Below, piece after piece: positions 1 through 6,092 of a DNA stretch of 11,148 nt. This DNA is from UBA2163 sp964575575. GTDB taxonomy: Bacteria; Patescibacteriota; Minisyncoccia; Phycocordibacterales; UBA2163. A program made the translations under genes and the position numbers. The notes under the pieces are model-generated. The model did not search any database and had not been told where the DNA came from. It saw only the letters and a list, made by a program, of their open reading frames with translations. Every line of letters begins with the position of its first letter. Position 1 is the stretch's first letter. The stretch lies in contig CAZNQQ010000020.1 in assembly GCA_964575575.1 (NCBI GenBank), forward strand, positions 1 through 11,148, written 5' to 3'.

Positions 1-252
1 TATATTTATCCTCAAGTCTGTTTAAAATTACAAAACAAAAAAATCTTTTCCTTTTTAAAAAATAAAAAACGGGGGCAGAAAACGACGAAACAAGTAAAGA
101 AATTTTTTGTTTTGGTTACGGCGGAACGAGGTGGAGTCGTTGGGGTGATTAGGGTTACCGCGGACTCGGGGCGTAAGAGAGAGATTAGAGACACCACGCG
201 CGCGGCGCGTGAGTTAATTATCAAAATAGTTTCGAGCAAAGTCCAGAATATC
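1..252. other. gene-free left flank
   Basis: I see no convincing gene here. The first 110 bases are A/T runs. About 115-210 is distinctly GC-rich against its surroundings and contains a short GC hairpin near 194-210 (CACGCG, then CGCGTG). Open frames cross the stretch on both strands, but their products have no domain, no good start site and no resemblance to a family I know. The compositional break suggests foreign or repeat-derived DNA belonging to the recombinase element that follows. Confidence 0.5.
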
Positions 253-415
253 CCACAAGATGCTACTTTCGCCGCCGAGGGCGGTGTGAGGGCAAAAATC
301 ACGGTTTTCATGCGACGACGCCAAAACGGTTTCGGCTTTGCGGGAAGCAAAAACAAACAAAACCCAAAGCGAGAATATGTCAAAAGAAATTTTCATTTTT
401 TCGTGTCTAAAATCC
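253..415 (+). repeat. left arm of inverted repeat flanking the recombinase (relic of a recombinase 3' end)
   Basis: Bases 253-348 are the reverse complement of 1869-1964 with four mismatches, all in the stretch 312-319. Weaker similarity continues to 415: the string ending ...CTAAAATCC here matches GGATTTTAG... at 1723. This part lacks about 79 bp present in the right arm. Read on the minus strand, the arm encodes the same peptide as the recombinase C-terminus (ASRKAETVLAS, then ENRDFCPHTALGGESSILW). The left arm is therefore a partly deleted, inverted copy of the end of a recombinase gene. It stops 19 bp before the recombinase start codon, so the recombinase promoter is probably inside it or immediately after it. 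Confidence 0.9.
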
Positions 416-434
416 TTAATTTTTTTCAAAAATT

Positions 435-2006
435 ATGTTCAAATCAAAATATTTTCTTTATGCTCGCAAATCAACGGAAGATGATGATCATCAAATTATG
501 AGTATTGAAGCTCAACTCTTTGAGCTTAGGGAATTTGCTCGCAAAGAAAATCTTGAAATTCTTGAGGAATTTCAAGAGTCAAAAAGTGCAAAGAAACCCG
601 GACGGGAGAAATGGGGAGAGATGATTGAAAAGATTGAAGAAAGTGAGGGAGTAGGCGTATTGTCGTGGCATCCAGACCGTCTTGCTCGCAATTCGGTGGA
701 TGGAGGTAAAATCATATATCTAGTTGATCAGGAGAAAATAGTTTCTTTACGCTTTCCGACATTTTGGTTTGAACCGACTCCGCAGGGGCTGTTTATGTTG
801 CAAGTGGCTTTCGGACAGAGTAAATACTATTCAGACAATTTGGTGGAGAATATCAACAGAGGCATCCGACAAAAAATCCGACGTGGCGAGTGGCTCACTT
901 TGGCTCCGTTTGGATATGTAAACAATCCAAAGACGAGGAATATTGAGCCAGATGATGTAAAATCAAAAATCATAGTTCGGATGTTTGAAGAATTCGCCAA
1001 AGGTCACCACACTTTTAAAAGTATATCGGATTTTTTGACGGATTTGGGAATAACTTCTCGTAATGGCACGCCACTTGCGAAATCTGCCGTGCAGGCAATT
1101 CTTACCAATAGGGCATATTTGGGATTGGTAAATCATAAGGGAGAATATTATGACGGCAGCTTTCCGCCAATTCTTTCCCCGCAAATGTTTGAAGCTGTAC
1201 AGAAAATTCTTGAGCGAAATGCAAAACCTCGCAAATCAAAGACAAAACACAATTTTCCTTTCACTGGATTATTTTCGTGCGGAGAGTGTGAGAGCTCTAT
1301 CACCGCACAATGGGCAACAGGCAGGCGCGGAGGAAAGTATCGCTATTACAGATGCACGAAAAAGAAAGGAAATTGCGCGCAAGGGTATTTGCGGGAGGAT
1401 CTGCTAATCGCTCAATTGAAGGAACAACTTCAAATATTTGCTCTTTGCGATGAGTGTGTGGAGAAAATGCTTGAGCGAGTCAGCAAGTGGGAGAGAGAAG
1501 TGGACAACTCATCGCAAAGTTTCATTCAAAATCTTAAAGATAAGCAAAGGGAGAATCAGAGAAAACTTGATAAACTTGTTTCGCTTTATTTGGATGGTGA
1601 TATTGATAGAAGTTTATATTTAGAGAAAAAAGAGGTCTTAATGCGTGAAAAAGTTTCTCTGAATTCGCAGAAAATTGATTTTGAACGAAACGGAAAGAAT
1701 TGGGTCGAACCCCTGCGTAGTTGGATTTTAGACACGAAAAAAGCCAGCGTACTGGCTTCTTCCGAAAATTATTCGGAAATGAAAGCGTTTATCCAAAAGA
1801 TTGGAACGAACCCCAATCTTTTGGATAAAACTATTTCTTTTTCCGTATCCCCACTTTGGGATTTTGTAGCTTCCCGCAAAGCCGAAACCGTTTTGGCATC
1901 GCCCTATGAAAACCGTGATTTTTGCCCTCACACCGCCCTCGGCGGCGAAAGTAGCATCTTGTGGACCCGACAGGACTCGAACCCGCCACCTCCTCAGTGC
2001 AAGTGA
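435..2006 (+). CDS. large serine site-specific recombinase (resolvase/invertase family)
   Basis: This is a DNA strand-exchange enzyme that would integrate, excise or invert DNA through a serine-DNA intermediate. The N-terminal resolvase domain (about 5-145) opens with YARKST, giving catalytic Ser13 with Arg11. SWHPDRLARNS at 77-87 carries further active-site arginines. A recombinase domain follows (about 155-265, APFGYVNNP), then a zinc ribbon with Cys282, Cys285, Cys307 and Cys314, and a charged coiled coil (about 345-415). Length (523 aa) is normal for the large serine class. Domain order and wording resemble recombinases common in CPR genomes. Residues from 479 onward are encoded by the inverted-repeat arm, and the last 14 by the antisense strand of the tRNA-Ala gene, so the natural C-terminus has probably been replaced or extended. 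ATG 435 is chosen because it leads directly into the catalytic motif. No Shine-Dalgarno site is visible. Confidence 0.93.
   Translation: MFKSKYFLYARKSTEDDDHQIMSIEAQLFELREFARKENLEILEEFQESKSAKKPGREKWGEMIEKIEESEGVGVLSWHPDRLARNSVDGGKIIYLVDQEKIVSLRFPTFWFEPTPQGLFMLQVAFGQSKYYSDNLVENINRGIRQKIRRGEWLTLAPFGYVNNPKTRNIEPDDVKSKIIVRMFEEFAKGHHTFKSISDFLTDLGITSRNGTPLAKSAVQAILTNRAYLGLVNHKGEYYDGSFPPILSPQMFEAVQKILERNAKPRKSKTKHNFPFTGLFSCGECESSITAQWATGRRGGKYRYYRCTKKKGNCAQGYLREDLLIAQLKEQLQIFALCDECVEKMLERVSKWEREVDNSSQSFIQNLKDKQRENQRKLDKLVSLYLDGDIDRSLYLEKKEVLMREKVSLNSQKIDFERNGKNWVEPLRSWILDTKKASVLASSENYSEMKAFIQKIGTNPNLLDKTISFSVSPLWDFVASRKAETVLASPYENRDFCPHTALGGESSILWTRQDSNPPPPQCK
1723..1964 (+). repeat. right arm of inverted repeat flanking the recombinase
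   Basis: The core, 1869-1964, is a 96-bp inverted match to 253-348 (92/96 identical). A weaker, gapped match reaches back to 1723, pairing with base 415. The arm is coding: it supplies recombinase residues 479-510. Its outer end touches the 3' end of the tRNA-Ala gene on the other strand, with TGG at 1962-1964 shared. An outer boundary at a tRNA 3' end is a classic integration position. No direct duplication of the tRNA end is visible on the left side of the window. Confidence 0.88.
1741..1835 (+). repeat. three stacked hairpins inside the recombinase 3' end
   Basis: Three perfect short inverted repeats lie in a row within the coding sequence. AAGCCAG/CTGGCTT at 1741-1758 has a 4-nt loop. 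TTCCGAA/TTCGGAA at 1760-1778 has a 5-nt loop. The third is a 14-bp stem from about 1791 to 1826 (ATCCAAAAGATTGG / CCAATCTTTTGGAT, 8-nt loop). Much of this stretch is the piece missing from the left repeat arm. The encoded residues (about 437-465, NYSEMKAFIQKIG) still look like ordinary recombinase C-terminal sequence. The hairpins could be recombinase binding sites or mRNA structure. Confidence 0.6.
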
Positions 2007-2034
2007 GGCGCTCTACCAGATGAGCTACGGGCCC
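1962..2034 (-). tRNA. tRNA-Ala (anticodon UGC)
   Basis: Read on the minus strand, this is a complete 73-nt cloverleaf. The acceptor stem is GGGCCCG with CGGGTCC (one G-U pair) and discriminator A. The D arm is GCTC...GAGC. The anticodon stem is CCTCA/TGAGG with loop CTTGCAC, giving anticodon TGC, which reads GCA alanine codons. The T arm contains the TTCGAGT loop. CCA is not encoded; CAAGATG follows the discriminator base. The gene is intact although the recombinase ORF runs antisense into its 3' half, and the repeat arm begins exactly at its 3' end. Confidence 0.95.
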
Positions 2035-2057
2035 AAAACCCGTTTATTACAACAAAT

Positions 2058-2086
2058 ATTCTAATATATTTTGTCATCAAAATCAA
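2058..2086 (-). promoter_or_regulatory. probable promoter of tRNA-Ala
   Basis: On the minus strand, TTGATT (2086-2081) and TAGAAT (2063-2058) are separated by 17 bp. The -10 lies 23 bp before the first tRNA base, leaving a 5' leader of roughly 16 nt. The -35 matches consensus at 4 of 6 positions and the -10 at 5 of 6. Confidence 0.55.
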
Positions 2087-2138
2087 ATCTAAAAGATATA
2101 CACACAATGTTAAGTATGAAGATATCTACTTTATAGAG

Positions 2139-2144
2139 TATAAT
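2139..2144 (+). promoter_or_regulatory. candidate -10 element upstream of the GtrA-family gene
   Basis: A perfect TATAAT lies 48 bp before the start codon, in very AT-rich DNA. I cannot find a convincing -35 at 16-18 bp. The rest of 2035-2192 holds only the tRNA promoter and A/T-rich sequence. Confidence 0.35.
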
Positions 2145-2192
2145 AATAAGTATTAATTTTTACTACTTTTAAATTAAAAGATTGTAAAACAA

Positions 2193-2831
2193 ATGAATCA
2201 AAATAATAGTTTAGGTGACATTGCCAGATATTATATTAAAGACGTAAAGATAGCAGCCTTGCTTGGCTTCGTTACTGCTATCTTAACATTTGTAGCTCTC
2301 ATGATGGGTGGTTATACACCACACCCTGTTTTGTGGATAACACTCATGTTTGGTTTTCCTTTTGTTACATTTTTTGGATTACTTGCAGCTATTGCACTTC
2401 AAGGTATGTTTCCACATGCTGTGCAATTTGCAAAGTTTGGAATCATAGGTGGGCTTTCCACACTTATTAACTTGGCAATTTTGAACACTTTGTTTTTCTT
2501 TACAGGTATAACATCAGGTCCACTTTTCTCTGCATTTGTCGCAGGGACTTTCTTTTTCGGACTTTTAAACGGATTCTTTTTTAATAAACATTGGGCATTT
2601 AAAACTAGGACTAACAACAAACTTCATATTGAATTTGGCAAGTTTGTATTGGTTGCATTTGGCGGACTTATAATAAACGTGATCACCGCGTCTTTTATAG
2701 TGAACGTCATAGGTGCACCAGAGGGAGTACCTCTTACGTTTTGGGCAAACACTGGTGCTGTTGTAGCTGTGTTTGTAGCAATGACGTGGAATTTCTTTGG
2801 TTATAAATATTTTGTCTTCAAAGAAGACTAA
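2193..2831 (+). CDS. GtrA-family multi-pass membrane protein
   Basis: This is an integral membrane protein of the GtrA family, whose members are thought to move or help move lipid-linked sugars (bactoprenol- or undecaprenyl-phosphate-glucose type) during polysaccharide and glycan synthesis. A GtrA domain of about four helices spans roughly 75-210. Its hallmarks are QFAKFGIIGGLSTLINLAIL at the first helix, FFFNKHWAFKT before the central loop and TWNFFGYKYFVFK at the end. The first 70 residues add two helices (about 20-40 and 47-70) that the minimal family lacks; at 212 aa it is longer than the typical 130-150 aa. No Shine-Dalgarno site is evident before ATG 2193. It stands alone between a tRNA and the khpA promoter, so its substrate cannot be inferred from neighbours. 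Confidence 0.85.
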   Translation: MNQNNSLGDIARYYIKDVKIAALLGFVTAILTFVALMMGGYTPHPVLWITLMFGFPFVTFFGLLAAIALQGMFPHAVQFAKFGIIGGLSTLINLAILNTLFFFTGITSGPLFSAFVAGTFFFGLLNGFFFNKHWAFKTRTNNKLHIEFGKFVLVAFGGLIINVITASFIVNVIGAPEGVPLTFWANTGAVVAVFVAMTWNFFGYKYFVFKED

Positions 2832-2836
2832 CGGGG

Positions 2837-2864
2837 TTGACATTTTGGTACAATCGTGTATACT
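2837..2864 (+). promoter_or_regulatory. strong sigma70-type promoter of khpA
   Basis: TTGACA (2837-2842, perfect) and TATACT (2859-2864, 5/6) are separated by 16 bp. The predicted transcript begins near 2871 and has a leader of about 63 nt. That leader holds a small hairpin, AGCAG (2871-2875) with CTGCT (2888-2892). This is the best consensus promoter in the window. Confidence 0.8.
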
Positions 2865-2933
2865 ACGTGTAGCAGAAAGTCGAAATCCTGCTCTGATTAT
2901 TAGTAAGTTTAGCAAGTAAAGATATTTAACAAT

Positions 2934-3236
2934 ATGGAAAAAGATCAAGCATTTCTAGAGTTTCTTATTAAGGAGCTAGTTGATAATCCAAAAGACGTGA
3001 AAGTCACTAGAGCTGTTGATGAAATGGGAGTACTTTTAACTCTTGATATCAACGCAGAAGACATGGGAAAGATTATTGGCCGACAAGGTAATACCGCAAA
3101 GGCTATCCGAACACTTTTACGAGTAGTTGGAATGAAAAACAACGCTCGAGTTAATCTTAAGATTAACGAACCAGAAGGTGGAAAGGGTGCATCAGCACAA
3201 AGTGTTGATGAAGCAATGGAAGATCTTAAGGTATAA
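2934..3236 (+). CDS. khpA: KH-domain RNA-binding protein KhpA
   Basis: This is a small type-II KH RNA-binding protein. KhpA family members bind RNA broadly, often with KhpB, and affect cell division and small-RNA functions. The single KH domain covers about 20-78. The signature loop GRQG is at residues 49-52 within GKIIGRQGNTAKAIRTLL. The usual protein is 75-80 aa; this one carries an extra acidic tail of about 18 residues (EGGKGASAQSVDEAMEDLKV region). It has its own strong promoter. In many bacteria khpA lies between rpsP and rimM-trmD. Here trmD follows directly, supporting the assignment, but rpsP and rimM are absent from the neighbourhood and a terminator separates the two genes. Confidence 0.92.
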   Translation: MEKDQAFLEFLIKELVDNPKDVKVTRAVDEMGVLLTLDINAEDMGKIIGRQGNTAKAIRTLLRVVGMKNNARVNLKINEPEGGKGASAQSVDEAMEDLKV

Positions 3237-3256
3237 ACTACTTTAAAATTAGACAA

Positions 3257-3300
3257 AAAAGAAAAAACTGTGATACTCTAATGTCACAGTTTTTTCTTTT
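3257..3300 (+). terminator. intrinsic terminator between khpA and trmD
   Basis: A perfect 17-bp stem, AAAAGAAAAAACTGTGA (3257-3273) with its reverse complement (3284-3300), encloses a 10-nt loop and ends in a U-rich tract. It lies 20 bp after the khpA stop and ends only 9 bp before the trmD start. It should end most khpA transcripts. Any read-through RNA would place trmD's start at the foot of the hairpin. Confidence 0.88.
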
Positions 3301-3309
3301 TAATTTAAA

Positions 3310-3945
3310 ATGAATTTTCACATAATTACATTATTTCCGAACGCATTTGACTCATATATAAATGAGTCTATTGTTGCGCGTGCGGTTAAAGACAAGAAGA
3401 TCAAAATCAAATTCTACAATCCTCGCGATTTCACAAAAGACAAACATAAAAGAGTAGACCAGAAGCCATATGGTGGAGGACCTGGCATGGTACTAGAAGC
3501 AGAAGCGGTGCTTAAAGCGGTAGATAAAGCAGTAGGTAAGAAAAACAAAGTGAAAGTGATTTTCTTAGCTCCAAACGGCAAGCAGTTTGATAACGTTTAC
3601 GCTAAAAAGCTCTCTAAGCAATACAAAGACGTAGTGATAATCTCTGGTAGGTATGAGGGTATAGATGCACGTGTAAGGAAGATACTAAAAGCAGAAGTTA
3701 TAACAGTAGGACCATATGTACTTACAGGTGGGGAATTGCCAGCGATGATAATCTTAGATGCAGTAGCTCGGCAGATCAAAGGAGTGCTAGGTAATGAGGC
3801 TTCTGTAGAAGAGGATAGAATATCAAGCTCTGACGTGTATACACGTCCAGAGGTTTTAAAACACAAAGGTAAGAATTATAGAGTGCCGAAAGTTCTTCTT
3901 TCAGGCGATCATAAAAAGATAGACGAATGGCGCAAGAAGAAGTAA
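3310..3945 (+). CDS. trmD: tRNA (guanine-N1)-methyltransferase TrmD
   Basis: TrmD transfers a methyl group from S-adenosylmethionine to N1 of G37 in tRNAs with a G at position 36, preventing +1 frameshifting. It is a SPOUT-class knotted dimer. Diagnostic blocks are HIITLFPNAF (4-13), YGGGPGMV (54-61), SGRYEGIDARV (112-122), GPYVLTGGELPAM (134-146) in the SAM-binding knot, SDVYTRPEV (174-182) with the likely catalytic Asp175, and VLLSGDHKKIDEWR (195-208). At 211 aa it is shorter than the roughly 240-255 aa common elsewhere, because it stops soon after the GDH motif. No Shine-Dalgarno site precedes the ATG, which lies 9 bp past a terminator hairpin, and no good separate promoter is visible. The gene ends 9 bp from the convergent GH63 gene. 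Confidence 0.96.
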   Translation: MNFHIITLFPNAFDSYINESIVARAVKDKKIKIKFYNPRDFTKDKHKRVDQKPYGGGPGMVLEAEAVLKAVDKAVGKKNKVKVIFLAPNGKQFDNVYAKKLSKQYKDVVIISGRYEGIDARVRKILKAEVITVGPYVLTGGELPAMIILDAVARQIKGVLGNEASVEEDRISSSDVYTRPEVLKHKGKNYRVPKVLLSGDHKKIDEWRKKK

Positions 3946-3954
3946 GTAAGATTT

Positions 3955-5304
3955 CTATAAATCGTCAAACAATATATCTATAGCAAGCGCGGCAGTCCAC
4001 GAGAAGTTTTTAGCACCTTCTGATTTGCCAGTGATGGGTGAATAGTATTCACTAAAATGATCTTGTTCCATAAGTTTCAATAGATGTCTTTTTACATGAG
4101 AAGCTTCATCTCGCATGTTATATTCTTTAAAACCTTTCCACATAAACCAATTTACATTTATCCATATAGGTCCACGCCAATAGTGATCGTGGTCAAACGT
4201 CTTCTCGTCTATTGCGTTTGATGGTACTAACTCCACTGCACAAGAACCGTCCCCACAGAAATCTGAACTTTTTATATGTGTATATATATCGTCAACCTGC
4301 TCTTTAGAGAGTATTCCTGTGGCAAGTGGCATAAGCGCGCCAGCGGTTTTTACTTTTATATAATCGTTTTTGTTAAGGTCAAAATCATAAAAGAATTTCT
4401 TGTCTGCATTCCAGAGCTTACTGTTTAGATTTTCTTCAAACAATTTCATCCACCCTTCTATTTCAGTAGTGTCCTTACCTGCAGTCTCCGCCATTAGTTT
4501 GAGGCGTTTGTTTGCCATATAAAGGATAGAGGAAGTAACTTTATCCTTTACTCTAAATGGATGCTCTCTGCATATAAGCTCGTCGTCATAATTTTTTTTC
4601 TTTAGTTCAAGTGCAAGATATACGTACTTGTCATAGCTTTCGTCAGTTGGTCGGTTTTCTTTATCAACATATCGTGTGTCCATTCTTTCATATGGTGGTA
4701 GATCTTTTGGAATAATTTCTGCCATTGCATCATCCCAACGTGGAGAATTGTCAAAACTAGATTCCCAAGGATGATATATAGTCACAAGACCACAGCCTTC
4801 TGGGTCTCTATATTCATGAAAATATTTGTGAAGCTTATAAAGCTTTGGGTAGAATTCATCGAGAAAGGCTTTAGAGCCTTCTTCACCTTCAAGTTTGAGT
4901 CGTTTATATACGTGCCATACTGCCATCGCAACTATAGGAGGTTGCGATATTCCTGAAGTACCTACATCTCTGGGTGATTTGTCGGTCACGTTCTTAGAAT
5001 CCCAAAAATCTTCGTTAGGGAAGTAGTGGTCAACCTTTCTGTGGAAGTTGATGTGTGGAAGAAAACCGTTTGACCACTGACCTTCAAACAAAGTTCTAAG
5101 TTCTATTATGGCTTTCGGTACATCATAGTGTGAGTAGCCATATGCTGCAAATGCAGAGTCAGAGCTCCACTGCAATGGGTAGATGCCTTCTGCTGGGCGC
5201 GTGTAGCCACGGCCTTCACCAAGATCTATCCAATTATCAGCCAAGACCTTTTTGGCTTCTTCAAATATCTTTTTCTTTGTCTCGTCTAGTTGATGCTCCG
5301 TCAT
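3955..5304 (-). CDS. GH63-family glycosidase, mannosylglycerate/glucosylglycerate hydrolase-like
   Basis: This is a predicted inverting alpha-glycosidase with an (alpha/alpha)6 barrel. The closest style I recognise is the bacterial GH63 subgroup that hydrolyses mannosylglycerate or glucosylglycerate, releasing sugar and glycerate. Visible motifs are GYTRPAEGIYPLQW (33-46) and SSDSAF (47-52), HPWESSFDNSPRWDDAM (178-194) with probable acid Asp185, YWRGPIWINVNWFMWKG (375-391), and HFSEYYSPITG (416-426) with probable base Glu419. The length, 449 aa, matches this single-domain group rather than the larger eukaryotic glucosidase I. There is no signal peptide, so it is cytoplasmic. A promoter sits immediately before ATG 5304, implying a leaderless transcript. 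An alternative is a related trehalase-like or amylo-alpha-1,6-glucosidase-like activity. The fold is secure; the substrate is inferred. Confidence 0.85.
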   Translation of the reverse strand: MTEHQLDETKKKIFEEAKKVLADNWIDLGEGRGYTRPAEGIYPLQWSSDSAFAAYGYSHYDVPKAIIELRTLFEGQWSNGFLPHINFHRKVDHYFPNEDFWDSKNVTDKSPRDVGTSGISQPPIVAMAVWHVYKRLKLEGEEGSKAFLDEFYPKLYKLHKYFHEYRDPEGCGLVTIYHPWESSFDNSPRWDDAMAEIIPKDLPPYERMDTRYVDKENRPTDESYDKYVYLALELKKKNYDDELICREHPFRVKDKVTSSILYMANKRLKLMAETAGKDTTEIEGWMKLFEENLNSKLWNADKKFFYDFDLNKNDYIKVKTAGALMPLATGILSKEQVDDIYTHIKSSDFCGDGSCAVELVPSNAIDEKTFDHDHYWRGPIWINVNWFMWKGFKEYNMRDEASHVKRHLLKLMEQDHFSEYYSPITGKSEGAKNFSWTAALAIDILFDDL

Positions 5305-5311
5305 GCTTTTA

Positions 5312-5341
5312 AGTATATCTTAGATTTGCTAAGTATTCCAA
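5312..5341 (-). promoter_or_regulatory. promoter of the GH63 gene, leaderless geometry
   Basis: On the minus strand, TTGGAA (5341-5336, 4/6) and TATACT (5317-5312, 5/6) are 18 bp apart. Only 7 nt separate the -10 from the ATG at 5304. Transcription would start at or within a base or two of the start codon, so ribosome binding would not use a Shine-Dalgarno site. Confidence 0.65.
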
Positions 5342-5354
5342 GAAAAGTTATAAT
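5326..5354 (+). promoter_or_regulatory. promoter of the 5362 operon, leaderless geometry
   Basis: TTGCTA (5326-5331, 4/6) and a perfect TATAAT (5349-5354) are 17 bp apart. Seven nucleotides then lead to ATG 5362. The promoter is interleaved with the divergent GH63 promoter: each -35 lies in the other's spacer. The two promoters probably compete or are regulated together. Confidence 0.72.
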
Positions 5355-5361
5355 TAATATT

Positions 5362-5583
5362 ATGTTAAAAAACTTTTTAATGAAGAAAATGCTTAAGCAC
5401 CAGCTTAAGGACGTACCACAAGACCAGCAAGACAAGCTTATAGGGATGATAGAGAAGAACCCACAGCTTTTTCAGCAGATCGCTACTGAAGCGCAAGCAA
5501 AAATGAAAGAAGGTAAAGACCAAATGACAGCTATGATGGAAGTTATGCAAAACCATCAAGAAGAATTGAAGAAAATAATGTAA
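5362..5583 (+). CDS. small helical hypothetical protein, first gene of membrane/redox operon
   Basis: This is a 73-residue, Met/Lys/Gln-rich, almost wholly helical cytoplasmic protein of unknown function. It starts MLKNFLMKKMLKHQLKDVP and ends with an amphipathic stretch (EVMQNHQEELKKIM). I have a general impression of similar small proteins in CPR genomes but cannot name a family. An in-frame upstream ATG at 5290 is open but would overlap the divergent gene and lie upstream of the promoter. ATG 5362 is preferred because a perfect TATAAT ends 7 nt before it. Ten bases separate its stop from the next start, so it is the lead gene of the operon. It has no signal peptide or membrane span. Confidence 0.75.
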   Translation: MLKNFLMKKMLKHQLKDVPQDQQDKLIGMIEKNPQLFQQIATEAQAKMKEGKDQMTAMMEVMQNHQEELKKIM

Positions 5584-5593
5584 AATAAGAGTT

Positions 5594-6091
5594 ATGGATA
5601 TTCATTCACTTTTAATAACCACACATCTTATAGGAGTAGCACTTGGTGTAGGAGGGGCTACTTTTGGTGGGATTTTATATTTGAAAGCAATGAAAGACGG
5701 CAAAGTCGACCCTATGGAAGGGGAATGGCTTTCTGTAATCTTTATGGTTCTACGCATCGGGCTTGCTATCGCAGTAGTGTCTGGCTTCGGTTTTTTCTTA
5801 GAGTATCGTTTCACTGGTCAAGAAGAAAGACTTCTTGATCCGAGACTATGGGCAAAGCTTACTATAATACTTGTACTTGTAGTGAACGCGCTTCTAATAC
5901 AGATGCGCAGGATTCCTATGTGGCTTGGAGAATCTTTGTCGCTTACATCTTGGTACGGAGCACTAGTGCTTGGTATAATAAGAGGCGTAGATTATTCCTT
6001 CAATACTTTTATGATTTCTTATATCATTGCAGTGGTCGTGGTAATAGGAATACTTTCTGTAGTTAAAAGATTATACTTAGGCAAGAAATAA
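5594..6091 (+). CDS. five-TM hypothetical membrane protein
   Basis: This is a 165-aa integral membrane protein with about five hydrophobic helices (roughly 6-30, 46-70, 86-104, 114-130, 137-158). His11 is inside the first helix (TTHLIGVALGVGGATFGG), which is glycine-rich. A charged loop (MRRIPMW) follows helix three. I do not recognise a named family. The His-containing, Gly-rich helix resembles small cytochrome b-like or CopD-like membrane proteins, but a single buried histidine is not enough to claim heme. It is second in an operon ending with a quinone-reductase-like enzyme, so a role in membrane electron transfer is a guess from context. No Shine-Dalgarno site is seen; translation probably follows by coupling from the gene before. 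Confidence 0.78.
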   Translation: MDIHSLLITTHLIGVALGVGGATFGGILYLKAMKDGKVDPMEGEWLSVIFMVLRIGLAIAVVSGFGFFLEYRFTGQEERLLDPRLWAKLTIILVLVVNALLIQMRRIPMWLGESLSLTSWYGALVLGIIRGVDYSFNTFMISYIIAVVVVIGILSVVKRLYLGKK

Positions 6092-6092
6092 T

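Noticed and set aside
12..383. Open minus-strand frame of 123 codons at the left edge
   Set aside because: It crosses the inverted-repeat arm in a frame other than the recombinase-like one, has low-complexity ends, no good ribosome site and no recognisable domain.
214..429. Minus-strand ORF encoding the recombinase-like C-terminal peptide as a separate gene
   Set aside because: It contains only the tail region, after an internal deletion and with a shifted frame at its start. It is better explained as the relic left repeat arm than as a functional protein.
2565..2948. Long minus-strand frame over the GtrA-family gene
   Set aside because: It is antisense to a clear GtrA-domain gene, with Cys/His/Tyr-rich, non-family sequence and no promoter of its own.
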